Below are positions 16,209-23,588 of a stretch of DNA of 32,790 nucleotides, piece after piece. The translations under genes were made by a program, and so were the position numbers. The notes beneath the pieces were generated by a model. It ran no database searches, was not told the DNA's origin, and saw nothing but the letters and a program-made list of their open reading frames with translations. The stretch's first letter is position 1. Each line of letters begins with the position of its first letter. The DNA comes from an uncultured Bradyrhizobium sp. (GTDB lineage: Bacteria > Pseudomonadota > Alphaproteobacteria > Rhizobiales > Xanthobacteraceae): contig NZ_CAKZJO010000091.1 of assembly GCF_936943645.1 (NCBI RefSeq), forward strand, positions 1-32,790, written 5' to 3'.

Positions 16209-16778
16209 ATGTTCATTCAAACCGAAGCCACCCCCAATCCCGCCACGCTGAAGTTCATTCCCGGCCGCGTCGTGGTCGACGGCAGCCCGATGGAGTTCGC
16301 GAGCCGCGAAGCCGCTGGCCGTTCGCCACTGGCGGAAAAACTGTTCGAAGTACCCGGCGTCACCGGCGTGTTCTACGGATCGGATTTCATCACCGTGACC
16401 AAGGCGGGCGGTGAATGGCAGCAGCTCAAGCCCGCGATCCTTGGCGCCATCATGGAGCACTACATGTCCGGCGCGCCGCTGCTCGCCGACGGCGTGGCTC
16501 AGGATGATGCCGACCTCGACGACGAGGACGAGTTCTTCGACGAGGCCGACGCCGAGACGGTCGACATGATCAAGGACCTGATCGAGACCCGCGTGCGGCC
16601 GGCGGTGGCCAATGACGGGGGCGACATCACCTTCCGCGGCTTCAAGGACGGCGTCGTCTATCTCCACATGAAGGGCGCCTGCTCCGGCTGCCCGTCATCG
16701 ACCGCGACGCTCCAGCACGGCATCCAGAATTTGCTGAAGCATTTCGTGCCTGACGTGGTCGAAGTCCGGCCGATGTGA
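16209..16778 (+). CDS. nfuA: Fe-S cluster carrier protein, NfuA/Nfu type
   Basis: Nfu proteins carry [4Fe-4S] clusters to apo-enzymes. The 189-residue protein has the eukaryote/alphaproteobacterial arrangement: an Nfu N-terminal domain (MFIQTEATPNPATLKFIPG, residues 1-88), an acidic linker (about 97-113) and a C-terminal NifU-like domain with the cluster-binding cysteines C158 and C161 in GACSGCPSST. ATG 16209 with GGAG eight to nine bases upstream is preferred over an in-frame start nine codons earlier. It precedes tsaB, with a palindromic repeat between. In E. coli NfuA is known to interact with MiaB, whose gene lies 2.7 kb downstream here. Confidence 0.95.
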   Translation: MFIQTEATPNPATLKFIPGRVVVDGSPMEFASREAAGRSPLAEKLFEVPGVTGVFYGSDFITVTKAGGEWQQLKPAILGAIMEHYMSGAPLLADGVAQDDADLDDEDEFFDEADAETVDMIKDLIETRVRPAVANDGGDITFRGFKDGVVYLHMKGACSGCPSSTATLQHGIQNLLKHFVPDVVEVRPM

Positions 16779-16784
16779 TCGATC

Positions 16785-16861
16785 AGCGAATGGCGAGTAG
16801 CGAATGGCGAATGGCATTCCGATCGGCTAGACTATTCGCTATTCGCCACTCGCCATTCGCT
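16785..16861. repeat. AGCGAATGGCGA-type inverted repeat abutting the tsaB start
   Basis: Two 28-nt arms (16785-16812 and 16834-16861) match as reverse complements at 26 of 28 positions around a 21-nt centre. Each arm is itself built of the short unit GCGAATGGCGA/GCGAATAG. It starts six bases after the nfuA stop and ends at the first possible start codon of tsaB. Confidence 0.8.
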
Positions 16862-16866
16862 TGTCC

Positions 16867-17562
16867 ATGCTGATCCTTGCCATCGATACCGCGCTCGACG
16901 CCTGCTCCGTCGCCGTGCTCGACACCGAAGCGGCCGAGTTGCGTGCGCAAGAACAGCTCCTGATGAAGCGCGGCCACGCCGAGGCCTTGATGCCGATGAT
17001 TGCGCGCGTGATGCAATCGGCCGGCCTCGCCTTCACCGCCCTCGACCGGATCGCGGTCACGGTCGGCCCCGGAAGTTTCACCGGCCTGCGCGTCGGCATT
17101 TCGGCAGCACGCGGCCTCGCGCTCGCGGCCGGACGGCCTGCCGTCGGCCTCACCACCTTGTCGGCCTATGCCGCCACCGTCGTCGGCCAGAGCAAAGCGG
17201 CGCCGGTGATCTCCGCCATCGATGCGCGGCACGACCATGTCTATTTCCAGATCGTCGCCGGCGATGGCAGCCAGCTGGTGCGGCCGCGCGTCGCTTCCAT
17301 CGACGAGGCGATCGCCGCCTCGCAATTCGGTGCTCCGCATCTGGTCGGCAACGCCGCAAACATCCTCGCCGAGCGTTGGACGAAAGACAGCGAACAACCG
17401 GTCGCGGTCGATGCGCAGCCCGCGCCCGACATCGGCTGGGTCGCGTGGCTCGGCGCCGCGGCCGATCCCGAGACTAGTCCGGCACGCCCGTTCTATCTGA
17501 AGGCGCCCGACGCAAAGCCGCCGGCACAGCCGCCATTTGCAGCACAAGCCGCAAGCTCATGA
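16867..17562 (+). CDS. tsaB: tRNA threonylcarbamoyladenosine biosynthesis protein TsaB
   Basis: TsaB is the partner of TsaD (with TsaE) in making t6A37 on ANN-decoding tRNAs. The 231-residue protein has the ASKHA-fold opening MLILAIDTALDACSVAV and the family motif GPGSFTGLRVG at residues 68-78. ATG 16867 is used; an in-frame TTG at 16861 lies at the edge of the inverted repeat. Neither has a Shine-Dalgarno sequence, because the upstream DNA is the repeat arm. The stop codon overlaps the rimI start (ATGA, 17559-17562), so the two are translationally coupled. Other tsa genes are not in the window. Confidence 0.94.
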   Translation: MLILAIDTALDACSVAVLDTEAAELRAQEQLLMKRGHAEALMPMIARVMQSAGLAFTALDRIAVTVGPGSFTGLRVGISAARGLALAAGRPAVGLTTLSAYAATVVGQSKAAPVISAIDARHDHVYFQIVAGDGSQLVRPRVASIDEAIAASQFGAPHLVGNAANILAERWTKDSEQPVAVDAQPAPDIGWVAWLGAAADPETSPARPFYLKAPDAKPPAQPPFAAQAASS

Positions 17563-18044
17563 TGAGATGGCTGTCGGAATGGTGGCGCGGTGGGACGGCC
17601 GCCGTCGAGCCGGCTTCCGTGCGCGACGCCGCATGGCTGGCGCAGCTTCACGCCGCCTCCTTCGCGCACGGCTGGGGCGAAAGCGAATTCGAGAGCATGC
17701 TCGGCGAGCGCAACACGCTGGTGCATCGGCTGCGCCAGGGACGCAGGACCATCGGATTCGCAGTGTCGCGGATCGGCGCGGACGAGGCGGAAATCCTCTC
17801 GGTCGCGGTGGACCAAGCCTGTCGCGGCCGCGGCCTCTCCCGCACGCTGCTGATGACCCATCTCGGCCACCTCGCAGGGCGCGGCGTGCGCACAATATTT
17901 CTCGAAGTCGAGGAAAACAACCAGCCGGCGCGTCGGCTCTACGACAGGTGCGGATTCGTGGTGGTCGGACGCCGCGAACGCTACTATAAGCAGCCGAACG
18001 GGGAACAATTGAACGCCCTTCTGATGCGGCGTGACTTGTCGTAA
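17559..18044 (+). CDS. rimI: ribosomal protein S18-alanine N-acetyltransferase RimI
   Basis: RimI acetylates the N-terminal alanine of ribosomal protein S18. The 161-residue GNAT-fold protein has the acetyl-CoA loop QACRGRGLSRTLL (residues 86-98) and the closing EVEENNQPARRLYDRCGF block typical of RimI. It starts inside the tsaB stop (ATGA overlap), the classic tsaB-rimI arrangement. The N-terminal 20 residues are Trp/Arg-rich and poorly conserved in type, so the start could be a little downstream. The fur gene follows after 38 bp (or overlaps the leader if its earlier TTG/ATG is used). Confidence 0.93.
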   Translation: MMRWLSEWWRGGTAAVEPASVRDAAWLAQLHAASFAHGWGESEFESMLGERNTLVHRLRQGRRTIGFAVSRIGADEAEILSVAVDQACRGRGLSRTLLMTHLGHLAGRGVRTIFLEVEENNQPARRLYDRCGFVVVGRRERYYKQPNGEQLNALLMRRDLS

Positions 18045-18082
18045 TATTGATGGCAGAAAGCGCCCCGTCAGGCAGACAACAC

Positions 18083-18538
18083 ATGACTGGACTTAAACCT
18101 TCCTCCGCATCCAAGGCGTCCGGCATCGAGGCGCGCTGTGCCGCCACCGGCATGCGCATGACCGAGCAGCGCCGTGTCATCGCCCGCGTGCTCGCGGAGG
18201 CGGTCGATCATCCCGATGTCGAGGAACTGTACCGGCGCTGCGTCGCCGTCGACGACAAGATCTCGATCTCGACCGTGTATCGCACCGTCAAGCTGTTCGA
18301 GGATGCCGGCATCATCGAGCGCCATGACTTTCGCGAGGGCCGCGCGCGCTACGAGACGATGCGCGACAGCCATCACGACCATCTCATCAATCTCAGGGAC
18401 GGCAAGGTGATCGAATTCACCTCCGAGGAGATCGAGAAGCTGCAGGCGGAGATCGCCCGCAAGCTCGGCTACAAGCTGGTCGACCACCGCCTCGAGCTCT
18501 ATTGCGTCCCGCTCGACGACGACAAGCCGACGTCCTGA
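18083..18538 (+). CDS. fur: Fur-family metalloregulator (rhizobial Fur/Mur type)
   Basis: This 151-residue protein has the Fur winged helix (MRMTEQRRVIARVL, residues 24-37; SISTVYRTVKLFEDAGII as recognition region) and the dimerisation/metal region HHDHLINLRDGKVIEF (97-112). The two cysteines that follow HHDHL in E. coli Fur are replaced by Asn103 and Asp106, so the CxxC structural zinc site is missing, as in rhizobial Fur/Mur proteins, some of which answer to manganese. In B. japonicum the homologue represses in response to metal in vitro. The start at 18083 agrees with family N-termini; TTG 18047 and ATG 18050 are in-frame alternatives. It lies downstream of tsaB-rimI. Confidence 0.92.
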   Translation: MTGLKPSSASKASGIEARCAATGMRMTEQRRVIARVLAEAVDHPDVEELYRRCVAVDDKISISTVYRTVKLFEDAGIIERHDFREGRARYETMRDSHHDHLINLRDGKVIEFTSEEIEKLQAEIARKLGYKLVDHRLELYCVPLDDDKPTS

Positions 18539-18540
18539 TC

Positions 18541-18588
18541 GGGCATGACCTTGTCGGAAAACCGCTTCACACTTTTCCGGGTCATGCC
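18541..18588. repeat. GGGCATGAC...GTCATGCC palindromic repeat
   Basis: GGGCATGACC (18541-18550) and GGGTCATGCC (18579-18588) form the arms of a 48-nt element with the core TTGTCGGAAAACCGCTTCAC. The sequence is one I recognise as a very common intergenic repeat of Bradyrhizobium-type genomes. It begins two bases after the fur stop and ends three bases before the GTG of the phosphatase gene. Confidence 0.7.
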
Positions 18589-18591
18589 TTA

Positions 18592-19266
18592 GTGCCCGTC
18601 GACCTCATCATCTTCGATTGCGACGGCGTGCTCGTGGACAGCGAGGTGATCTCCTGTCGCGCCCATGCCGACGTGCTGACGCGGCACGGCTATCCGATCA
18701 CGTCGGAGCAGGTGCTGGTCCGCTTCCTCGGCGTGTCCGAGAAAGACGCGCGGCGGATGGTCGAACAGGAAATCGGCCGCAGTCTCCCCGATGATCTCGA
18801 GCAGCAGGTCAATGCGGCGACGCTGCGATCCTACGCCAGCGACCTGCAGCCGATCACCCACGTAGCGGCCGCGATCGCCGCGATCGATCTGCCCAAATGC
18901 GTTGCGTCCAGCGGCACGCCGGACAAGATCCATCACGGCCTCACCTGCGCCGGGCTCTACGACCTGCTCGCCCCGAACATCTTTTCGGCGAGCCAGGTCG
19001 CGCGCGGCAAGCCGGCGCCCGACCTGTTCCTGTTCGCCGCCGCGCAAATGAAGACCGCGCCGGAGCGGTGCGTGGTGATCGAGGACAGCATCCCCGGGGT
19101 CACGGGCGCGCACGCCGCGGGGATGACCGTGCTGGGCTTTCACGGTGGCGGCCATTGCCCGCCGGGTCATGCCGAACGGCTGCGAGCAGCCGGCGCCGGA
19201 CTGACCTTCGACGATATGCGGCAATTGCCCGAGCTGGTCCGGCGGGTCGGAGCGAGTGCCCCTTGA
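18592..19266 (+). CDS. HAD-superfamily phosphatase, YieH-like
   Basis: This 224-residue haloacid-dehalogenase-fold hydrolase has motif I FDCDGVLVDSE with nucleophile Asp9 and acid/base Asp11, motif II in VASSGTPDKI, the lysine in RGKPAPDLF and motif III VIEDSIPGVTGA. The opening and cap region resemble E. coli YieH, a 6-phosphogluconate phosphatase; a beta-phosphoglucomutase-like role is the alternative. GTG 18592 is taken as start because motif I must lie within the first dozen residues; no Shine-Dalgarno sequence is visible, as the DNA just upstream is a palindromic repeat. It lies between fur and miaB. Confidence 0.85.
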   Translation: MPVDLIIFDCDGVLVDSEVISCRAHADVLTRHGYPITSEQVLVRFLGVSEKDARRMVEQEIGRSLPDDLEQQVNAATLRSYASDLQPITHVAAAIAAIDLPKCVASSGTPDKIHHGLTCAGLYDLLAPNIFSASQVARGKPAPDLFLFAAAQMKTAPERCVVIEDSIPGVTGAHAAGMTVLGFHGGGHCPPGHAERLRAAGAGLTFDDMRQLPELVRRVGASAP

Positions 19267-19278
19267 GGTGGTTTTCGA

Positions 19279-19373
19279 CGTCATTCCTGGGCGATGCGCA
19301 GCATCGAACCCGGAATCCAGAGGTTTTGGCGCGAGATTCCGGGTTAGCGACCGCATTGCGCCGGGGAATGACG
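19279..19373. repeat. CGTCATTCC...GGAATGACG palindromic repeat
   Basis: The left arm CGTCATTCCTGGGCG...AACCCGGAATC and the right arm GATTCCGGGTT...CCGGGGAATGACG are imperfect reverse complements of about 40 nt. The element fills half of the 186-bp gap between the phosphatase gene and miaB. Confidence 0.7.
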
Positions 19374-19391
19374 ACCTGAAGGCGCCATTCG

Positions 19392-19420
19392 CTGGATTTT
19401 CGGCGCTCCAACCTCTATTT
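19392..19420 (+). promoter_or_regulatory. candidate promoter of the miaB-phoH-ybeY-corC-lnt operon
   Basis: CTGGAT (19392-19397) and CTATTT (19415-19420) are 17 nt apart and each fits the rhizobial CTTGAC / CTATAT boxes at four or five of six positions. Transcription would start near 19427, about 26 nt before the miaB ATG. Confidence 0.4.
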
Positions 19421-19452
19421 GAAGGCCGTCCTCCACCACCATTTCGGGTTCC

Positions 19453-20838
19453 ATGACGCCGCCGCGCAAGCTGCACATCAAATCATATGGTTGCCAGATG
19501 AACGTCTACGATGCCCAGCGCATGGTGGACACGCTGGCGCCGGAAGGATTCGTGGAGATTGATAGCGCCGAGGACGCCGACCTCGTCATCCTCAACACCT
19601 GCCACATCCGCGAGAAGGCTTCGGAGAAGGTCTATTCCGAGCTCGGGCGTCTGCGCGTCGCCAAGGACGAGGCCGCGCGCGGTGGCCGCGCGATGCAGAT
19701 TGCAGTCGCCGGCTGCGTGGCACAGGCCGAGGGCGAGGAAATCGTGCGCCGCGCGCCTGTCGTGGACGTCGTGGTGGGACCGCAGAGCTATCATCATCTG
19801 CCGGAGCTGTTGAAGCGTGCCGGCGACGAAGGCCGCGCGATCGAGACCGAATTTCCCGCGGCCGACAAGTTCGGATTCCTGGCCCAGCCAAAGCCCGATG
19901 CGATCCGCGCGCGCGGCATTTCCGCTTTCGTCACGGTGCAGGAAGGCTGCGACAAGTTCTGCACCTTCTGCGTCGTGCCCTACACGCGAGGTTCGGAAGT
20001 CTCCCGCCCTGTCGCGAAGATCGTCGACGACGTGAAACGGCTCGCCGACAACGGCGTGCGCGAGCTCACGCTGATCGGACAGAACGTCAACGCCTATCAC
20101 GGCGAGGGACCGGACGGGAAATCCTGGCCGCTCGGCCGGCTGCTCGAGCATCTGGCGACCATTCCCGGCATTGCGCGGTTGCGTTACTCGACCAGCCATC
20201 CGCGCGACGTCGACGACAGCCTGATCGCGGCCCATCGCGACCTCGGTGCCCTGATGCCGTTCGTGCACCTGCCGGTGCAGTCGGGCTCGGACCGGATTCT
20301 CGCCGCCATGAACCGGAAACATACCGCCGATGATTACCGGCGGGTCGTCGACCGTTTCCGCACGGCGCGCCAAGACATTGCTTTTTCATCGGATTTTATC
20401 GTCGGCTTCCCCGGCGAGAGCGAGCAAGATTTTCTCGCCACTCTCGCGCTTGTCACGCAAATCGGCTACGCTGCGGCTTATTCGTTCAAATACTCCGCCC
20501 GGCCGGGAACGCCGGCCGCGGACATGCAGGAGACGGTGTCCCCCGCCGAGATGGACCAGCGATTGGAGCGGCTCCAGGAACTGATCGACAGCCAGCAATC
20601 GGCCTTCAACAAGGCTGCGATTGGCTCAACCGTCGATGTGCTGTTCGAACGCACCGCCCGCAAGGACGGCCAGATCGTCGGCCGCACCGCCTTCCTCCAG
20701 CCCGCCCATGTGATGGCCTCGGCCGACATCATCGGACGAATCCTGCCGGTCAGGATCGACAGCCTCGAGCGCTACAGCTTCCTCGGCGAGCTCGCCACCC
20801 CGCGCGAGCCCGCTTTATCGCAAGCCACTGGAGCCTGA
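19453..20838 (+). CDS. miaB: tRNA-2-methylthio-N6-dimethylallyladenosine synthase MiaB
   Basis: MiaB is a radical-SAM methylthiotransferase that adds the 2-methylthio group to i6A37 of tRNAs reading UNN codons. The 461-residue protein has the N-terminal UPF0004 domain with cluster cysteines C14, C50 and C88, the radical-SAM cysteines C166, C170 and C173 (CDKFCTFC), and a C-terminal TRAM domain (about 378-447). It carries two [4Fe-4S] clusters. It opens a compact operon: phoH starts five bases after its stop. The nearby nfuA product is a known cluster donor for MiaB in E. coli, and fur lies two genes upstream. Confidence 0.97.
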   Translation: MTPPRKLHIKSYGCQMNVYDAQRMVDTLAPEGFVEIDSAEDADLVILNTCHIREKASEKVYSELGRLRVAKDEAARGGRAMQIAVAGCVAQAEGEEIVRRAPVVDVVVGPQSYHHLPELLKRAGDEGRAIETEFPAADKFGFLAQPKPDAIRARGISAFVTVQEGCDKFCTFCVVPYTRGSEVSRPVAKIVDDVKRLADNGVRELTLIGQNVNAYHGEGPDGKSWPLGRLLEHLATIPGIARLRYSTSHPRDVDDSLIAAHRDLGALMPFVHLPVQSGSDRILAAMNRKHTADDYRRVVDRFRTARQDIAFSSDFIVGFPGESEQDFLATLALVTQIGYAAAYSFKYSARPGTPAADMQETVSPAEMDQRLERLQELIDSQQSAFNKAAIGSTVDVLFERTARKDGQIVGRTAFLQPAHVMASADIIGRILPVRIDSLERYSFLGELATPREPALSQATGA

Positions 20839-20842
20839 ACCC

Positions 20843-21898
20843 TTGCCAAAAAGCGCATCGGATTCGTCTTCCATCGCTCCCAGCCGCAAATTTGACCGCG
20901 ACATGCAAGTTCCGCCCGAGACCCAGGTCGTCATCGACTTCGACGACAACCGCGCCGCATCCGCGCTGGTCGGCCCCTACGGCCAGCACCTGGCGCAGGT
21001 CGAGCGGCGGCTCGGCGTCGTCGTCGATTCCAAGGGCAACCACATCACGATCGGCGGCACGCGCGACGGCTGCGACGCCGCGCGCCGCGTGCTGGAGATG
21101 CTGTACGCGCAAGCCGTGAAGGGACAGGACCTCGACCAGGGCGAGGTCGAGGGCGCGATCCGCGCCGTGATCGCGCAGGGCTCGCTGTTCGAGTTCGACG
21201 CCAAATCGGCCAAATCCGCGTTCGACAGCATCAATTTGCGCAAGCGCCCGGTGCGCGCGCGCACTGCCGCGCAGGATTCCTACATCCGCGCGCTGAAGCG
21301 CCACGAGCTGGTGTTCGGCATCGGCCCCGCCGGCACCGGCAAGACCTGGCTCGCGGTCGCGCATGCCGCGCAACTGTTCGAGCGCAAGGAGGTCGACAAG
21401 ATCATCCTGTCGCGTCCGGCGGTGGAAGCCGGCGAGCGGCTCGGCTTTCTGCCCGGCGATCTCCGCGAGAAGGTCGATCCATATCTGCGCCCGATCTACG
21501 ACGCGCTCTACGACCTCATGGATGCGCGCATCGTCGAGCGTGCGCTGCAGACCGGCGAGATCGAGATCGCGCCGCTCGCCTTCATGCGCGGCCGCACGCT
21601 GACCAACGCCGCGATCATCCTCGACGAGGCGCAGAACACCACGTCGATGCAGATGAAGATGTTTTTGACCCGCCTCGGCGAGAACAGCCGCATGATCGTG
21701 ACGGGTGACCCTTCGCAGATCGATTTGCCGAACGGCCAGACCTCGGGCCTGGCCGAAGCAACGCGCCTCCTCAGCGGGGTCGAAGGCATTGCCCAGGTGC
21801 ATTTTAAAGCCGAGGACGTGATCCGCCACGAGCTCGTGGCGCGGATCGTCGCCGCCTATGAAGGTTCGCCGCAGCGGCCGGCCACCGATAAATCCTGA
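20843..21898 (+). CDS. phoH: PhoH-like ATPase
   Basis: This 351-residue P-loop protein of the PhoH/YbeZ family has an N-terminal KH-like region (about 30-100), Walker A GPAGTGKT at 161-168 and Walker B IILDEAQNTT further on. YbeZ-type PhoH proteins are linked with YbeY and RNA processing, and here it sits directly between miaB and ybeY, the usual order. Translation starts at TTG, with GGAG eight bases upstream inside the end of miaB. The ATPase is probably cytosolic; its RNA substrate or partner is not known from the sequence. Confidence 0.94.
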   Translation: MPKSASDSSSIAPSRKFDRDMQVPPETQVVIDFDDNRAASALVGPYGQHLAQVERRLGVVVDSKGNHITIGGTRDGCDAARRVLEMLYAQAVKGQDLDQGEVEGAIRAVIAQGSLFEFDAKSAKSAFDSINLRKRPVRARTAAQDSYIRALKRHELVFGIGPAGTGKTWLAVAHAAQLFERKEVDKIILSRPAVEAGERLGFLPGDLREKVDPYLRPIYDALYDLMDARIVERALQTGEIEIAPLAFMRGRTLTNAAIILDEAQNTTSMQMKMFLTRLGENSRMIVTGDPSQIDLPNGQTSGLAEATRLLSGVEGIAQVHFKAEDVIRHELVARIVAAYEGSPQRPATDKS

Positions 21899-21958
21899 CG
21901 GGGCAACAGCCGGACCATACGGGCGCAGACGCGGCGCCTATCGTTCCGAACAAAGACA

Positions 21959-22468
21959 ATGTCACATCCCAATCTTCCCATGACCGAGGTCCTCATCGTC
22001 GCCGATTGCTGGCAGCGCGAGCCCAATTCCGAAGCCGTGATCCAGCGCGCCGTTGCCGCCGCCGCCGAGAGCGTCGACGAAGAGGTTGCCGACGCCGAAG
22101 TGGCCGTGATGCTGACCGACGATGCCGGCATCCGCACCCTCAACAGCAACTGGCGCGGCATCGACAAGCCGACCAACGTGCTGTCGTTCCCCGCACTCCA
22201 GCCCGAGGGCGAGTGGAAGGAAGGCGATGCCCCGCGCATGCTCGGCGATATCGCGATCGCCTACGAGACCATGCGGCGCGAGGCCGACGAGGAGCACAAG
22301 CCGTTCGACCACCATCTGAGCCATCTCGCCGTGCACGGCTTCCTGCACCTGATCGGCTACGACCACGAGAACGACGGCGACGCCGAGGAGATGGAAGCGC
22401 TGGAGACGCAGATCCTGGCTCACCTCGGAATCCCCGATCCCTATGCAGACCGCGCGGCGGCGCACTGA
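21959..22468 (+). CDS. ybeY: endoribonuclease YbeY
   Basis: YbeY is a zinc-dependent single-strand endoribonuclease for 16S rRNA 3' maturation and 70S ribosome quality control. The 169-residue protein has the signature HGFLHLIGYDH with zinc ligands H126, H130 and H136, plus the conserved NSNWRGIDKPTNVLSFP block. ATG 21959 gives a short extra N-terminus; ATG 21980 is an in-frame alternative. It follows phoH after 60 bp and its stop is one base from the preferred corC start. Confidence 0.96.
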   Translation: MSHPNLPMTEVLIVADCWQREPNSEAVIQRAVAAAAESVDEEVADAEVAVMLTDDAGIRTLNSNWRGIDKPTNVLSFPALQPEGEWKEGDAPRMLGDIAIAYETMRREADEEHKPFDHHLSHLAVHGFLHLIGYDHENDGDAEEMEALETQILAHLGIPDPYADRAAAH

Positions 22469-22469
22469 A

Positions 22470-23588
22470 ATGCCGGAGTCCGACCCGATCCAGGACAATC
22501 CGCGCAACACGGCCAACCTGCCGGCCGTGGTGACACAGGGCGAGGTGATGCGCCCGACCGCCGACGGCTGGCTGTTGCGCGCCATCCGCACGCTGTTCGG
22601 CTGGAAGGCGGGATCGGTGCGCGACGACCTTCAGGTCGTGCTCGACGCGACGACGCCTGACGACACCGGTTTCTCGGCGGTCGAGCGCACCATGCTGCGC
22701 AACATCCTCGGTCTGCATGAGCGCCGCATCGCCGACGTCATGGTGCATCGCGCCGACGTCGTCGCGGTGAAGCGGGACATCCCGCTCGGCGAATTGATGG
22801 ATCGCTTCGAGAGCGCCGGCCATTCCCGCCTCGTGGTCTACAACGAGACGCTCGACGATCCCGTCGGCATCGTTCACATCCGCGACCTGCTCGCCTTCAT
22901 GACGGCGCGCGCCCGCGTCTCGGAAGCCACCAAGACCAAACGCAAGAAGCCGCTGCCGGCCGGGCTCGATTTGCGCGCCGTCGATCTCGCGCTGCCGCTC
23001 GAGGACGCGCGCATCATCCGCAAGCTGCTCTACGTGCCGCCGTCGATGCGGGCGATCGACCTGCTCGCGCAGATGCAGGCCACGCGCATTCACCTCGCGC
23101 TGGTGGTCGACGAATATGGCGGCAGCGACGGGCTGGTTTCGCTCGAGGACATCGTCGAGCAGATCGTCGGCGAGATCGACGACGAGCACGACAGCGACGA
23201 GCCGCCGTCGATCGTGCGCCTGCCCGACAACGCTTTCATCGCCGACGCCCGCGCCAGCCTCGACGACGTCCGCTCGGTGATCGGCGAGGATTTCGTCACC
23301 GGCGAAGCCGGCGAGGAGGTGGAGACGCTGGGCGGCTATCTCGTCAGCTTCGTCGGACGCCTGCCGGTGCGCGGCGAGGTGATCTCCGGCCCCGGCACTT
23401 ACGAGGTCGAGGTGCTCGATGCCGATCCGCGCCGCGTCAAGCGGCTGCGCATCTCGACGCGCAAGGAACGGCCGGCGCCGCGGACCCAGCGCGAGAGAAG
23501 CCGCCGCGAGGCCGCGCCGGACGGCGGTCAGCCGCCCGCCAGCGACACGCAGAGCCCGCCGCCAAGCGACGGGACTAGCCAACAGTGA
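22470..23588 (+). CDS. corC: CorC/HlyC-type CBS-domain protein (hemolysin family)
   Basis: This 372-residue soluble protein has a pair of CBS domains (about 85-240, including IADVMVHRADVVAVKRDIPL and the EYGGSDGLVSLEDIVEQIVGEI block) and a C-terminal CorC/HlyC (transporter-associated) domain of about 75 residues, then a Pro/Arg/Ser-rich tail. Proteins of this family in the ybeY-lnt operon are linked to Mg2+/Co2+ efflux or membrane integrity; the hemolysin name is historical. ATG 22470 leaves one base after ybeY; an ATG at 22443 inside ybeY is an alternative. The stop overlaps the lnt start as GTGA. Confidence 0.92.
   Translation: MPESDPIQDNPRNTANLPAVVTQGEVMRPTADGWLLRAIRTLFGWKAGSVRDDLQVVLDATTPDDTGFSAVERTMLRNILGLHERRIADVMVHRADVVAVKRDIPLGELMDRFESAGHSRLVVYNETLDDPVGIVHIRDLLAFMTARARVSEATKTKRKKPLPAGLDLRAVDLALPLEDARIIRKLLYVPPSMRAIDLLAQMQATRIHLALVVDEYGGSDGLVSLEDIVEQIVGEIDDEHDSDEPPSIVRLPDNAFIADARASLDDVRSVIGEDFVTGEAGEEVETLGGYLVSFVGRLPVRGEVISGPGTYEVEVLDADPRRVKRLRISTRKERPAPRTQRERSRREAAPDGGQPPASDTQSPPPSDGTSQQ

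Noticed and set aside
16785..16861. short repeated GCGAATGGCGA units as a mini-CRISPR
   Set aside because: The units are arranged as one inverted repeat with no regular spacers and no cas genes nearby.
22140..23582. 480-codon open frame on the minus strand
   Set aside because: Antisense to ybeY and corC; no family resemblance.
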